From NCBI GenBank assembly GCA_003222245.1, contig QHVH01000019.1, forward strand, positions 1 to 64,000: a DNA stretch of 64,000 nt, in the 5' to 3' direction. How positions within the stretch are numbered: position 1 is the stretch's first letter; every line of letters begins with the position of its first letter. The position numbers and the translations under genes were made by a program. Origin of the DNA: Blastocatellia bacterium AA13. Lineage in GTDB: Bacteria > Acidobacteriota > Blastocatellia > UBA7656. Shown one piece after another: positions 55,871-64,000 of the stretch. The notes below the pieces were generated by a model. The model was not told where the DNA came from. It saw only the letters and a program-made list of their open reading frames with translations, and ran no database searches.

Positions 55871-57808
55871 CTATCGGCCTCGGCCTCCCCCCATCGGCGG
55901 ACGCGGCTGTAGCGGATTCGTCGTATTCGCCTGCGGCGGCCTTGCGCCGCTCGTATCGTTCTGGCCGGTAACTATTATGTCGCCTTCTTGCAAGTCACCG
56001 GAGATGATCTCCGTAAACCGCCCGTTCGTAATGCCGAGCCTGACGAACCGAGGCTCGAGCTTTTTGTTGACGGTTAGAACATAGACAATCTGGCCCTGTT
56101 GCCGTCTCGATCCACCTTCGCCTCTTCCACCGCCCTGCCCGCCCGCATCCCGAGAACCGCCGCCCATTGATCCATTGGAGCCATTCCCCTTCGTCGCATT
56201 ACTCCCCGAAGCGCTGCCGCCTTCCGAGCCCGAAGCCTTGTCGCGTCCGCCCTCGCCCCTCCGCGCGTGTCCTTCCGCATTCGAGTTGGCCCCGTCTCTC
56301 CTCCCGCCTCGATGCGACCCGCCGTTAGAATTAGCGTCGCCGCCTTCGCGGGCATGCTCGCCTCGGTGCATACCCGACCTTCCGCCATTGCTGTTGGCGT
56401 CCGACCCTCCGCCCTCCGAAGCGCCGCCCTCCCGGCGCCCACGCCAATTACCATTCCCCTTCCTACCCTCCCCGCCCTCACGCATTCCCGGACCCTGGTC
56501 GCCTTCTCCATGATGTTGTTTATGCTCTGCTCCGCCGCGATTGGCGTTTGCGGTATTGCCGGCGGGCGCCTGTGCGGTCTCTTCGGCAGGGGCTCCCTCT
56601 TCTTTCGGTTGATTCTCGGCGCCTTGATCTTTAGCAGCTTGCCGCTCGGCTTCTCGTTGTTGGCGCATCGCTTCGATCTTCGCGTTAAGCTCCGCTTGTT
56701 CCTTCTCCGAGAGATTCGGTCTGAACCTGAGCGCGGCATTTGGCAGCATCAACACGTTCTCGCGTTTAGCAATGGGGATCGTCAAGTTGGCAGTCATACC
56801 GGGCCTGAGCTTGAGTTCGGGATTGGACACATCTATGACAGCCGTGTAGGTAACCACGTTTTGGAGAGCCTGAGCGTTCAGGCGGATCTGTGAGATCGTC
56901 CCATTGAATACGTCGCCATGATAGGCATCGACGGTAAAGTTAGCTCGAATCCCTTCGCGAATCTGTCCGACGTCGGCTTCATCTATTGATCCGAGGACCT
57001 GCATCTTGGTTAAGTCGTTCGCGATGGTAAAAAGCGTGGGCGCTTGCAGACTAGCGGCGACAGTCTGTCCTACATCCACGGTGCGAGACACCACGACGCC
57101 GTCTATAGGAGAGGCGATGATCGTGTGAGCGAGATTTACTTTCGCCTGATCGAGTTGAGCTTTGGACTGAGCGACACTCGCTTTGGCCTGTTCGAGTTTC
57201 GCTTTCGCGGAATCAATCGCAGCCTGCGCCTGACCTACTTGAGCGCCCGCCTGAGTGTATTTTGCGGCGGCTGCGTTGGCCGCGGCCTGAGCGGCTTCAA
57301 TCTCACGGCCGGACAGTACGTTGACCAAAGCCTGATTGCGCTTAAGGAGCGCTATCGCGTCGTCTCGCTGGACTCGCGCTACTTCCTGGTTGGCCTTTGC
57401 TGAATCGAGACTGGCCTGTTGACTGGAGAGATCGGCGGTAGCCGTCTTGACGGCGGCCTGGGAGTTCAATACATTCGCCTGAGCGTTGTCGACTTGAGTT
57501 TGAAAAATGGCGGGGTCGAGCTTGGCTACCAATTGTCCTCGCGAGACCTTTGAATTAAAATCGGCGCCCAACCAGGACACCGTGCCGGACACCTGAGAAC
57601 CCACCTGAACCGTCGTAACAGCCTGAACAGTACCGGTGGCCGATACGGTAACTTCAATAGTTCCGCGCTCGAGTTTTTGTGTTATGAAATCGCTGGCTTC
57701 GGTGCGCTTGGTCAATACAATGGTTGTAATAACACCGGCCGCAAGCACGACCACGATGCCGATCAGCAAGGCCCGCCGTCTCTTCAAGAACAACAGTAGT
57801 TTCTTCAT
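55871..57808 (-). CDS. MacA-like efflux adaptor with large Gly/Asn/Arg-rich insert
   Basis: 645 residues, far over the usual ~390. An N-terminal helix ([19 protein letters not shown]), lipoyl half ([31 protein letters not shown]), a long coiled-coil hairpin at about 95-220 ([32 protein letters not shown]), lipoyl half ([20 protein letters not shown]) and barrel domain are normal. Then residues about 363-569 hold a charged coil ([25 protein letters not shown]) and low-complexity Gly/Asn/Ser/Arg/His sequence with repeats of DANSNGG. The membrane-proximal domain resumes with [37 protein letters not shown]. First gene of the MacAB operon. The insert may be extracytoplasmic and sticky or metal-binding through its His and acidic residues. 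Confidence 0.88.
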   Translation of the reverse strand: MKKLLLFLKRRRALLIGIVVVLAAGVITTIVLTKRTEASDFITQKLERGTIEVTVSATGTVQAVTTVQVGSQVSGTVSWLGADFNSKVSRGQLVAKLDPAIFQTQVDNAQANVLNSQAAVKTATADLSSQQASLDSAKANQEVARVQRDDAIALLKRNQALVNVLSGREIEAAQAAANAAAAKYTQAGAQVGQAQAAIDSAKAKLEQAKASVAQSKAQLDQAKVNLAHTIIASPIDGVVVSRTVDVGQTVAASLQAPTLFTIANDLTKMQVLGSIDEADVGQIREGIRANFTVDAYHGDVFNGTISQIRLNAQALQNVVTYTAVIDVSNPELKLRPGMTANLTIPIAKRENVLMLPNAALRFRPNLSEKEQAELNAKIEAMRQQREAERQAAKDQGAENQPKEEGAPAEETAQAPAGNTANANRGGAEHKQHHGEGDQGPGMREGGEGRKGNGNWRGRREGGASEGGGSDANSNGGRSGMHRGEHAREGGDANSNGGSHRGGRRDGANSNAEGHARRGEGGRDKASGSEGGSASGSNATKGNGSNGSMGGGSRDAGGQGGGRGEGGSRRQQGQIVYVLTVNKKLEPRFVRLGITNGRFTEIISGDLQEGDIIVTGQNDTSGARPPQANTTNPLQPRPPMGGGRGR

Positions 57809-58073
57809 CTCACCTCTGCCTCGGAGCCGTTTCGGTGAATGCCGTCTAAGTAAAAGCCATTACCCGTGCGACTCATTCTTTCTTCAACTCGCCTTTCAAC
57901 TCGATTCAGTATCAACTAGCGATGTGGCTAAAACGGCCTAAACCACGAATCGGTTACACGTATCAGCATTCAATCAAGTCCAAAGCAATAATGTCAACGC
58001 AACGCACTCGAGAATACTCGCTGCCCGGCGTCAAAGGCTTACATTGGATGCAGGGCATGCAAAAACAATTTGC

Positions 58074-58105
58074 TTGACCCTGGAATCTATTCCAGACCTT
58101 ATAAT
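58074..58105 (+). promoter_or_regulatory. MerR-type promoter/operator
   Basis: TTGACC (58074-58079) and TATAAT (58100-58105) are 20 bases apart, too far for normal sigma-70 use but the hallmark of MerR-regulated promoters. In between lies the perfect 7-7 palindrome CTGGAAT-CT-ATTCCAG (58080-58095). The expected transcript start near 58112 is 4 bases before the chosen merR ATG. Confidence 0.85.
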
Positions 58106-58115
58106 GGCACGGTCG

Positions 58116-58616
58116 ATGGGAGACGCATCCAAAAACGGATTCCTGCGGGCGGGTGAGCTGGCAAGGCTCTCGGGCGTCAGCACCGATACCCTGCGGCACT
58201 ACGAACGCAAAGGCGTTCTGCCGAAACCGGGTCGATCACGCAATCGGTACCGCCAGTATCCACCCGAGGCCGCCAAGCGAGTGCTCATGATTCAACGGGC
58301 ATTGGCGATTGGCTTCACGCTTGACGAGCTCGCCGGAATTCTAAACGTTCGCGACAATGGAGGCTCGCCGTGCGGGCGCGTTCTTGAGATCGCTGCCGCC
58401 AAGCTTGCCGCTCTCGAACAACGAATCGTTGAAACAATCGCGCTTCGCGATGAGCTTTCAAGCATACTGGACGATTGGGATGCAAAACTATCGAGTACAC
58501 AACCAGGCGGCCGCGCCGCTCTCCTCGAATCGTTGACCGGCAGAAACCTCTCGAAGGCGCGCGATCCGCAATTTCAAAAAAGCGGGAAACCGCGACAAAA
58601 GCATCGAAGGAGTTAG
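58116..58616 (+). CDS. MerR family transcriptional regulator
   Basis: 166 residues from ATG 58116; ATG 58104 overlaps the -10 box and 58044 lies upstream of the promoter, so neither fits the transcript. Residues about 7-75 are the MerR HTH and wing (LRAGELARLSGVSTDTLRHYERKGVLPKPGRSRNRYRQYPPEAAKRV), followed by the dimerisation helix (AAKLAALEQRIVETIALRDELSSILDDW). A cysteine in GGSPCGRVLEI lies at the position of Cys79 of the metal-sensing branch, but the C-terminal metal-binding cysteines of MerR/ZntR are absent. So metal, redox or other small-molecule sensing cannot be decided. It presumably controls its own operon with the His-rich secreted protein downstream. Confidence 0.86.
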   Translation: MGDASKNGFLRAGELARLSGVSTDTLRHYERKGVLPKPGRSRNRYRQYPPEAAKRVLMIQRALAIGFTLDELAGILNVRDNGGSPCGRVLEIAAAKLAALEQRIVETIALRDELSSILDDWDAKLSSTQPGGRAALLESLTGRNLSKARDPQFQKSGKPRQKHRRS

Positions 58617-58622
58617 ATCGAA

Positions 58623-59147
58623 ATGAGTCCATTATCTTATCGAATCGCGATGATCAGTCTCATCCTCACAACATCCACCGCCGTACGCGCCCAACACGAA
58701 CATCCGAATAATCCCGCAATGGACAAGTGTCCTGCTCACGAGTCGCATATGGCAGCCTTGAAAGAAAGAGGCGCTCGCGCAATGGGATTCGACCAGGACA
58801 AGACCACTCATCATTTCAAGCTCGCGCCGAACGGAGGCGCTATTGAAGTTGAGGCAAACGATAGCAACGATACTTCCAGCCGCGATCAGATAAGGCATCA
58901 CCTCGGGATGATCCGAGAAATGTTTGCTGCCGGCGATTTCTCGAAGCCGTTCGAGGTTCACGCGCAGGCCCCGCCCGGCGTGGAAGGCATGACGCGGCTA
59001 AGGGAGACGATCAACTATGACTTTGAGGCTACGGAAAGAGGCGGCCGCATTCGAATCTCCACACTCAACAAAGAAGCAGTGAGTGCGATTCACGAGTTCC
59101 TTCGTTTTCAAATCACCGATCACAAAACAGGGGATTCAGTAAAGTAG
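58623..59147 (+). CDS. Secreted His-rich protein of the MerR operon, unknown function
   Basis: 174 residues with a signal peptide (ending about TSTAVRA) and a mature start QHEHPNNPAMDKCPAHESHM that could bind a metal through four His, a Cys and a Met. A TTHHFKLAPNGG stretch follows. The rest (RDQIRHHLGMIREMFAAGDFSKPFEVHAQAPPGVEGM...RIRISTLNKEAVSAIHEFLRFQI) resembles a small domain I have seen named only as hypothetical. Start ATG 58623 is 10 bases after AAGGAG and 6 bases after merR, so the two are one operon. Probable periplasmic metal or heme-related sensor/sequestering protein (inference). Confidence 0.8.
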   Translation: MSPLSYRIAMISLILTTSTAVRAQHEHPNNPAMDKCPAHESHMAALKERGARAMGFDQDKTTHHFKLAPNGGAIEVEANDSNDTSSRDQIRHHLGMIREMFAAGDFSKPFEVHAQAPPGVEGMTRLRETINYDFEATERGGRIRISTLNKEAVSAIHEFLRFQITDHKTGDSVK

Positions 59148-59190
59148 CGATCAGCGGTCAGCTATTACCGATGAAGCGTAGACAGATCAT

Positions 59191-59961
59191 TCAGATCAGG
59201 TCTTTGGGAATCACTACGTGGCGCATCAAACGAGCGATGAGGCTCTTTCTTCTCTCGACCCTCGCCTTATGTTTATCAGGATTGTAGGCTTCACGAGGGT
59301 TCGGGATTATAGCCGCGAGAAACGCGGCTTGATCGGGCCCCAGTGACGCCGCCGTTGACTCGAAATAGGTTCTCGAAGCCGCTTCCACGCCATAGACCCC
59401 GTCGCCCCATTCGATCACATTCAAATAGAGCTCGAGTATGCGCCGCTTGCTCAGAATCTTCTCCATCTCCCAGGTGATGAGAGCTTCGTGCAGCTTTCGC
59501 AGAGGGTTCTTCGACGTTGAAAGGAACAGGTTCTTCGCGAGTTGCTGGCTGATGGTAGAGGCGCCGCGGTGAAAACGCTTCTCTTCCCAGTCCTTTTCGA
59601 GGGCCTTTTGAATCTCTTCCCAATCGAATCCTTCGTGATCAAAGAAACGGGAGTCCTCGCCCGCCAACACGGCGCGAATAAGAGAGGATGAAATCTTGTT
59701 ATAAGGCACCCAGGTCTGCTCTTGTCTGACCGGTTTCCCGGCGGCCTTCGCCTCCGAAGCTCTCTGTTCCATCAAGGCTGTGACCTCGGGATTGACCGCC
59801 CTGAATCGAAAGACGCTGTACAGAATTGTCGCGTGGTAAATAAGGAAGAGCCCGACAACCGCTCCGGAGATGATCCAGAACCATCGCCGCCATCGCGGCT
59901 TCGGCCCGCGAGCGCGCCTCTCATTCTTGTAGCTTTTCGTCCCCGACACTAACGCCCTCAA
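59191..59961 (-). CDS. mtgA: Monofunctional peptidoglycan transglycosylase (GT51)
   Basis: 256 residues. A basic N-terminus and one membrane helix (WFWIISGAVVGLFLIYHATIL) precede a GT51 domain: catalytic-motif EDSRFFDHEGFDWEEIQ, HRGASTISQQLAKNLFLS, KLHEALITWEMEKILSKRRILELYLNVIEWGDGVYG and AAFLAAIIPNPREAYNP. It polymerises lipid II glycan strands. No transpeptidase domain. The open frame starts with TTG at 59961; GTG 59949 is an alternative start. Stand-alone gene. Confidence 0.92.
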   Translation of the reverse strand: MRALVSGTKSYKNERRARGPKPRWRRWFWIISGAVVGLFLIYHATILYSVFRFRAVNPEVTALMEQRASEAKAAGKPVRQEQTWVPYNKISSSLIRAVLAGEDSRFFDHEGFDWEEIQKALEKDWEEKRFHRGASTISQQLAKNLFLSTSKNPLRKLHEALITWEMEKILSKRRILELYLNVIEWGDGVYGVEAASRTYFESTAASLGPDQAAFLAAIIPNPREAYNPDKHKARVERRKSLIARLMRHVVIPKDLI

Positions 59962-60170
59962 CGATGCACGGTATGTCGAGTCAGGAATTTAACACGACGC
60001 CGCAGTCGGGCAACAGAGGCGGTTCAAACGCGCCTTGATGTATGACGGTGCGCGAGATGAGAAAGGGATAGCCGGTTAGACCAGGGTATTATGACGAACT
60101 CAATTTCAAATAAATTGCTGCTCTGCTGCCCCGCCGGAGGGTTTCGATACGGATCGAAGCGAATCTATCA

Positions 60171-61079
60171 CTAGCGTTCCAACGCCGAGCGATCCCATTT
60201 CGCGAGAGTTGCTCCCGCATCGTAGGTGCTCTGCAAAAACTCCATCACCATTTCATCAGGAGAAGCCGCATTGCGGACCTCATCGTAGAAGAGCACGAAG
60301 CCCTTCGTGTCCTGACTGTAAAAAGCCTCCGCCGGTTTAATTGAAGCCTCGCTGAACCCTGCCGGCTCGGGAGCCGAGTAAGCATAAAACGCCGCATCCT
60401 TTATGGCGCCGCCGCCGGGCCAGAAGCCGTGGCTTATCACTTCGTGTGAATACCCCTCTCGCGTGATCGAGTCCGCCCCTTCCCTTTCCGGGGCCTTTCG
60501 CCCCGAAAACCGAGTCACCGCCATATCCAAGCCGCCCCAGAAAAAATGCACCGGGCTCACCTTGCCTATAAATCGAGCTCGGAACTCTTTGAACAACCTG
60601 TCCACCTGCACGAGTATTCGCCAGAACCGGTTCGCGTAGTCCGGATCATAGGACGCATGCGTTCGATCCTGTTCGAATGGAATCGGATCTGGAACTTCCG
60701 ACGGCAGAGTCCATATCTTTATAGTTATCCCAAGCTCGCCGAGCGCCGACATGACCTCACTATAGAATTCCGCCACGCTCCTGGAGCGCAAAGCGATTGT
60801 TCTACCGGAGCCGTCGCTGCACTTTATACTCAAAGTGTGATCGATGAAGTCGAAGTCCATCTGAAAGGTCCGTTCCTGATAAGGCATCGGAAAAGTCGTT
60901 AAACCTCGCGAGGTCACGTACAGTGTTGTATTCCACCAGTGATTGACCAAAGGCGTCTGAGCCAGTTCGATCTTGCCCACGATCTGCATCCACATATGCA
61001 GAGTTGCACAGGTATCCGCCCACTCAGCCAACGGAAGCGCCGGCCAGATATTGTCTTTATTATCCTTATCAATGGACAT
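60171..61079 (-). CDS. DUF5996 family protein
   Basis: 302 residues, start ATG 61079 behind GGAGG. It matches what I know as DUF5996: WPALPLAEWADTCATLHMWMQIVGKI, LVNHWWNTTLYVTSRGLTTFPMP, FDFIDHTLSIKCSDG and a C-terminal GFWPGGGAIKDAAFYAYSAPEP. The function is unknown. It follows the pirin gene by 37 bases on the same strand and probably belongs to that transcript. Confidence 0.82.
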   Translation of the reverse strand: MSIDKDNKDNIWPALPLAEWADTCATLHMWMQIVGKIELAQTPLVNHWWNTTLYVTSRGLTTFPMPYQERTFQMDFDFIDHTLSIKCSDGSGRTIALRSRSVAEFYSEVMSALGELGITIKIWTLPSEVPDPIPFEQDRTHASYDPDYANRFWRILVQVDRLFKEFRARFIGKVSPVHFFWGGLDMAVTRFSGRKAPEREGADSITREGYSHEVISHGFWPGGGAIKDAAFYAYSAPEPAGFSEASIKPAEAFYSQDTKGFVLFYDEVRNAASPDEMVMEFLQSTYDAGATLAKWDRSALER

Positions 61080-61116
61080 CTTATTCGACCTCCAGTCCGC
61101 GTGAAGGGACCGGGAC

Positions 61117-61986
61117 TTAATCCTGTTCAGACCATACGAACGTGCCTTCGCGGAGATCGCGCAAAGCCTGCTCGATCTCGGCTCGGGTATTCATAACGAA
61201 AGGTCCGTAGCGCGCGATCGGCTCATTCAGAGGCTTGCCGGAAATCAAAAGAAATCGCGCTTCCGAAGCCGAAGTATCGACCTTGATATAATCGCCGTCG
61301 CCCCACACGACGAGTCTGACTGCTTCCGCATCGCGCGCTTCGGTCGAATCAATTCCAAAGCGGGCCTGGCCTTCGAACAGGTAGCTGAACGCCGTATGCC
61401 CGCGTTCTATTTCGTGGCTGAACGAAGAGTGAGCGGGAACCGTCACGTCCAGATAGACGGGATCGGCAGCAATTCCGGTCACCGGACCCGCAATGCCGGC
61501 GGCCGTGCCCGCGATGACCTTAACTCGCGCGCCGCTATCGGTGGTGATTTCGGGAATCTGACCGGCTCGGATGTCCTGGTATCTCGGCCTGCTCATCTTG
61601 AGTCTTGCTGGAAGATTGACCCAGAGTTGAAAGCCGAAGTTGCCTTCTGGACGGGCCTGCGGCATTTCTTCGTGCATGATTCCGCCGCCCGCGGTCATCC
61701 ATTGAATATCTCCGGCGCCGATGCTGCCGGAATTGCCGAGCGTGTCCTTGTGATTGACGACTCCCGTCAGCATATACGTGACCGTCTCGATGCCTCGATG
61801 AGGATGGAGAGGAAACCCGGCTACGTAGTCATCGGGATTGTTAGATCCGAAGTTGTCTAAGAGTAAAAAGGGATCGAGGTGGTCGAGCGAGTGTGTTCCG
61901 ATGCTGCGTTTCAGCCGGACACCGGCTCCTTCGACTACGTGTTGGGGTTCTACGATCTTGTCTACCGGTCTTGAGATTGCGGTCAT
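61117..61986 (-). CDS. Pirin family protein
   Basis: 289 residues, bicupin. Start ATG 61986 overlaps the permease stop by 4 bases (ATGA), which decides it over the longer frame to 62112. Metal ligands of pirins are visible in GFPLHPHRGIETVTYMLTG (two His) and WMTAGGGIMHEEMPQ (His and Glu). Pirins bind iron and may act as quercetinase-like dioxygenases or transcription co-factors. Positioned between an APC permease and DUF5996. Confidence 0.92.
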   Translation of the reverse strand: MTAISRPVDKIVEPQHVVEGAGVRLKRSIGTHSLDHLDPFLLLDNFGSNNPDDYVAGFPLHPHRGIETVTYMLTGVVNHKDTLGNSGSIGAGDIQWMTAGGGIMHEEMPQARPEGNFGFQLWVNLPARLKMSRPRYQDIRAGQIPEITTDSGARVKVIAGTAAGIAGPVTGIAADPVYLDVTVPAHSSFSHEIERGHTAFSYLFEGQARFGIDSTEARDAEAVRLVVWGDGDYIKVDTSASEARFLLISGKPLNEPIARYGPFVMNTRAEIEQALRDLREGTFVWSEQD

Positions 61987-63470
61987 GATTTTGCACTCTT
62001 TCGTTGATGCGTTGCTTGCCAGATCCAATATGCCGGTATGCCGGTCGCTATCACAGCGAACACCAGCAACGTTCCGCCTGCGCCTTCGACATGGCTTCGT
62101 CCCGACATCCATGAGATAAGATTTCTAACGTCATCTATGACCGCGTTGCCCACCAGGAATGTAGCCGCAAGCAAAAACAACGCCGGAGTCACTGGATACC
62201 CGAGAGCCTTATATGGCCTGACAATATCCGGCCGCTTCTTCCGAAGCGTGTAGACAGCCGCGACACCGCCTGCGTAAAACGGCCAGATTCCCAACACGAA
62301 TGTGTCCGCCAATTGTTCGAACGACCTCACCATCACGAAGATCACCGCGAGCACCGCTGCAAGCGAGATAGCCACGTGAGGCGTCTTGAATTTCGGATGC
62401 ACCGCCGCGATCTTCTTGAAGAAGAGCCCATCATCCGACATTGCAAAGAAGATTCGCGAGCCGGTCAACATCGATCCGTTCAACGTGCCGAACGCCGATA
62501 TCATCACCGCGAGCGAGACAAGCGTCACACCCGTCCCGCCTACGACTCTGAACGCCGTATCCGCCGCAACGAGCTTTGAATGCCCGATCTGATTGATGTC
62601 GAGCAGATGCAGGTAAGCGAGGTTGGTAAGCAGGTAGACGCCGATGACTATGGCGGTTCCGGCGATCAACGCGAACGGGAGATTGCGTTCCGGGCGCTTC
62701 ACTTCCCCGCTCACAAAAGTCAGGTCGGCCCATCCGTCGTAGACCCATAGCACTGAGATCAACGCCAGCCCGAATGAAGTCACCGTAGTAGTTCCAGCCG
62801 GTCCAAGATTCTGAAGCGCTTCCGGAGCCGGAAGCCGTCCCCCGATAACGAACGACGCCAGCACCAGTAATATCAGAGCTATGAACTTGGCCGTCGCTGT
62901 TGTGTTTTGCAGAGCCGCGCTTATGTTGACTCCCACAACATTCAAAACGGCAATGACGACGATGGAAATTGCAGCGAGATAATGAACCGCACCGGCCCGG
63001 TCTATTCCGACAGACAGCAACGCGCTTGCGAAGCCTTCGGGCGAATTAGTCTCCAGCAACCTGATCAAATATTCCGAGAAAACCGTGGCAATTGCGCCTA
63101 ATGCCGAAGCTCTGAGTATCGTGAGCTGGCTCCAGCCAAACAGAAACGCGGGCAGTCTCCCGAAGCCTTCACGCAAATAAACGTACACGCCTCCGGTCTG
63201 AGGCAACACCGAAGAGAGCTCCGCGTAGGTGAGCGCTCCGCACAACGTGAAGAGCCCGCCGATCACCCACATTATTAGAAACAGTGGTTCATTCGGGATT
63301 CGAGTCGCGATGCTGGCCGGTGATCTGAAGATCCCGCTGCCGATCGTAGTGCCTACGAGAACCGCGGTGGCGCTGATGACTCCGAGGGTCCTCGGCAGCG
63401 TAGCAGAAGGGCCGTCAGGCGTGTTGTTATCCGAGTTAATGTCGAGTCGATCTTTGCTTTTGGCTTCCAC
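61983..63470 (-). CDS. APC family amino acid permease
   Basis: 495 residues and about 12 membrane segments. APC family features: GTTIGSGIFRSPASIA, YAELSSVLPQTGGVYVYLREGFGRLPAFLFGW, FGLALISVLWVYDGWADLTFVSGEVKRPERNLPFALI. It imports an amino acid or exchanges amines with proton or antiport coupling. Start is GTG 63470 with GGAGG 4-5 bases upstream. Its stop overlaps the pirin start, so they are translated together. Substrate not assignable. Confidence 0.9.
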   Translation of the reverse strand: MEAKSKDRLDINSDNNTPDGPSATLPRTLGVISATAVLVGTTIGSGIFRSPASIATRIPNEPLFLIMWVIGGLFTLCGALTYAELSSVLPQTGGVYVYLREGFGRLPAFLFGWSQLTILRASALGAIATVFSEYLIRLLETNSPEGFASALLSVGIDRAGAVHYLAAISIVVIAVLNVVGVNISAALQNTTATAKFIALILLVLASFVIGGRLPAPEALQNLGPAGTTTVTSFGLALISVLWVYDGWADLTFVSGEVKRPERNLPFALIAGTAIVIGVYLLTNLAYLHLLDINQIGHSKLVAADTAFRVVGGTGVTLVSLAVMISAFGTLNGSMLTGSRIFFAMSDDGLFFKKIAAVHPKFKTPHVAISLAAVLAVIFVMVRSFEQLADTFVLGIWPFYAGGVAAVYTLRKKRPDIVRPYKALGYPVTPALFLLAATFLVGNAVIDDVRNLISWMSGRSHVEGAGGTLLVFAVIATGIPAYWIWQATHQRKSAKS

Positions 63471-63645
63471 GCTGCCTCCGCGTCGACTGTGCGGAGATTA
63501 GGGGAGAGGGTCGCGCTCGTCAAGGCAAGGCCATCCTGGTTATTTAGCCAAGGCGTGATTGGGTCAAGGCAGATCCAGCGCGCGGGCTCTTCACGACGCG
63601 GAATTGGTGCTGGCTCGAGAAGAGCCGGTCGCGGAAAACTCCGCC

Positions 63646-64000
63646 TCATTGCGCTGGGCGCTTGAGCCGGCCCACGTCGAGCAGGAGCCCCACCATCAAG
63701 GGGATGACCTGCGTCACCGCCGGGGCGACGCCTAGCTGCGTGTCGAGCATCGGTATGCGCAGCAGAACGAGCAGAAGCTGCACGAGTCCGGCGACGAGCA
63801 GCGCCTTCCAGGCCCAGACGTCGCCGCGCCGGTACGGTCCAAGCACGATGGTCAGGAACAGGACGCCGAAGCCCGCCCCGTAGGCTGCGGACGTGCCGCG
63901 GATACCGCGCAGGGCAGTTGCGATGACGGCATCGCCGCCGGCGACCCTGGACACCCTCGAGCTGCCGATGGCGTAGTCGTCTGAGGTGCGGTACGCGTGG
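63646..64000 (-). CDS. Small polytopic membrane protein, N-terminus beyond the window
   Basis: The open frame runs from the window edge to the stop at 63646 (at least 117 residues). It holds about three hydrophobic segments (AAYGAGFGVLFLTIVLG, ALLVAGLVQLLLVLLRIPML, VAPAVTQVIPLMVGLLLDV). I recognise no family. A GTG at 63954 could be read as a start, but the frame is open upstream (HAYRTSDDYAIGSS...) so the real start is probably outside. GC content is about 65-75 percent here against the mid-50s elsewhere. Confidence 0.55.
   Translation of the reverse strand, partial: HAYRTSDDYAIGSSRVSRVAGGDAVIATALRGIRGTSAAYGAGFGVLFLTIVLGPYRRGDVWAWKALLVAGLVQLLLVLLRIPMLDTQLGVAPAVTQVIPLMVGLLLDVGRLKRPAQ

Noticed and set aside
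58105-58120. Possible sigma-54 promoter (TGGCAC) at the start of merR
   Set aside because: The GC dinucleotide at the -12 position is missing; the sequence is better explained as the MerR promoter and coding start.

Overview
The window looks like a stretch of chromosome from an Acidobacteriota bacterium, most probably of the Blastocatellia type. This is inferred from gene content and order, not from a marker-gene search. The supporting features are a rod-shape operon mreB-mreC-mreD-mrdA-rodA running straight into a B12-binding radical SAM/DUF2344 fusion and an Rne/Rng RNase with a huge disordered insert, a ribosome/NAD housekeeping block (rplU-rpmA-obgE-nadD-rsfS-rlmH), stand-alone Ku, MgtE, and many paralogous membrane and export proteins. 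Base composition by eye is in the mid-50s percent GC, except for the last ~350 bases, which are clearly GC-richer.

Layout. 1-137 is the tail of an ISKra4-type transposase cut by the window edge. 0.2-5 kb: a ketoacyl-ACP synthase, then two tandem polytopic ArnT/PMT-like membrane proteins on the minus strand. 5-16 kb: a single-chain GH18-deacetylase-GT2 polysaccharide synthase, a crotonase, a DUF1015-SerA pair, a Ycf48-like lipoprotein, an M28 peptidase and a Tat-exported aspartylglucosaminidase. 16.3-18.6 kb is a gene-poor region with a cluster of REP-like palindromes and direct repeats. 18.6-27.4 kb: a WYL regulator, a double zinc-ribbon protein, then a minus-strand housekeeping block (UDG, ComF, DksA-like, RlmH, sigma-54 activator, RsfS, NadD, Obg, L27, L21) transcribed from a near-consensus promoter at 27344-27373. 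27.8-39.5 kb: the rod-shape operon, radical SAM fusion and RNase E/G. 39.5-49 kb: a thioredoxin-domain protein, a CuA-cupredoxin/beta-barrel fusion, DUF488, DedA, MgtE, a Ku/MerR-TPR pair, DUF1569 and a broken VOC gene. 49-58 kb: two tripartite-pump operons (RND type and MacAB type) without an outer-membrane channel gene. 58-64 kb: a MerR regulator with a textbook operator and a His-rich secreted partner, MtgA, an APC permease-pirin-DUF5996 run, and a partial GC-rich membrane protein.

Most noteworthy: MreB carries an apparent clean in-frame loss of about 65 residues including the phosphate-2 DIGGGTT loop; the RNase E/G S1 domain is split by a ~490-residue acidic/RG-rich insertion; a CuA electron-transfer site is fused to a putative outer-membrane barrel; MerR binds (predicted) a perfect palindrome between elongated promoter elements and may be translated from a nearly leaderless mRNA; and a family of REP-like hairpins clusters in 17.2-18.2 kb. 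No CRISPR array, rRNA or convincing tRNA was seen.
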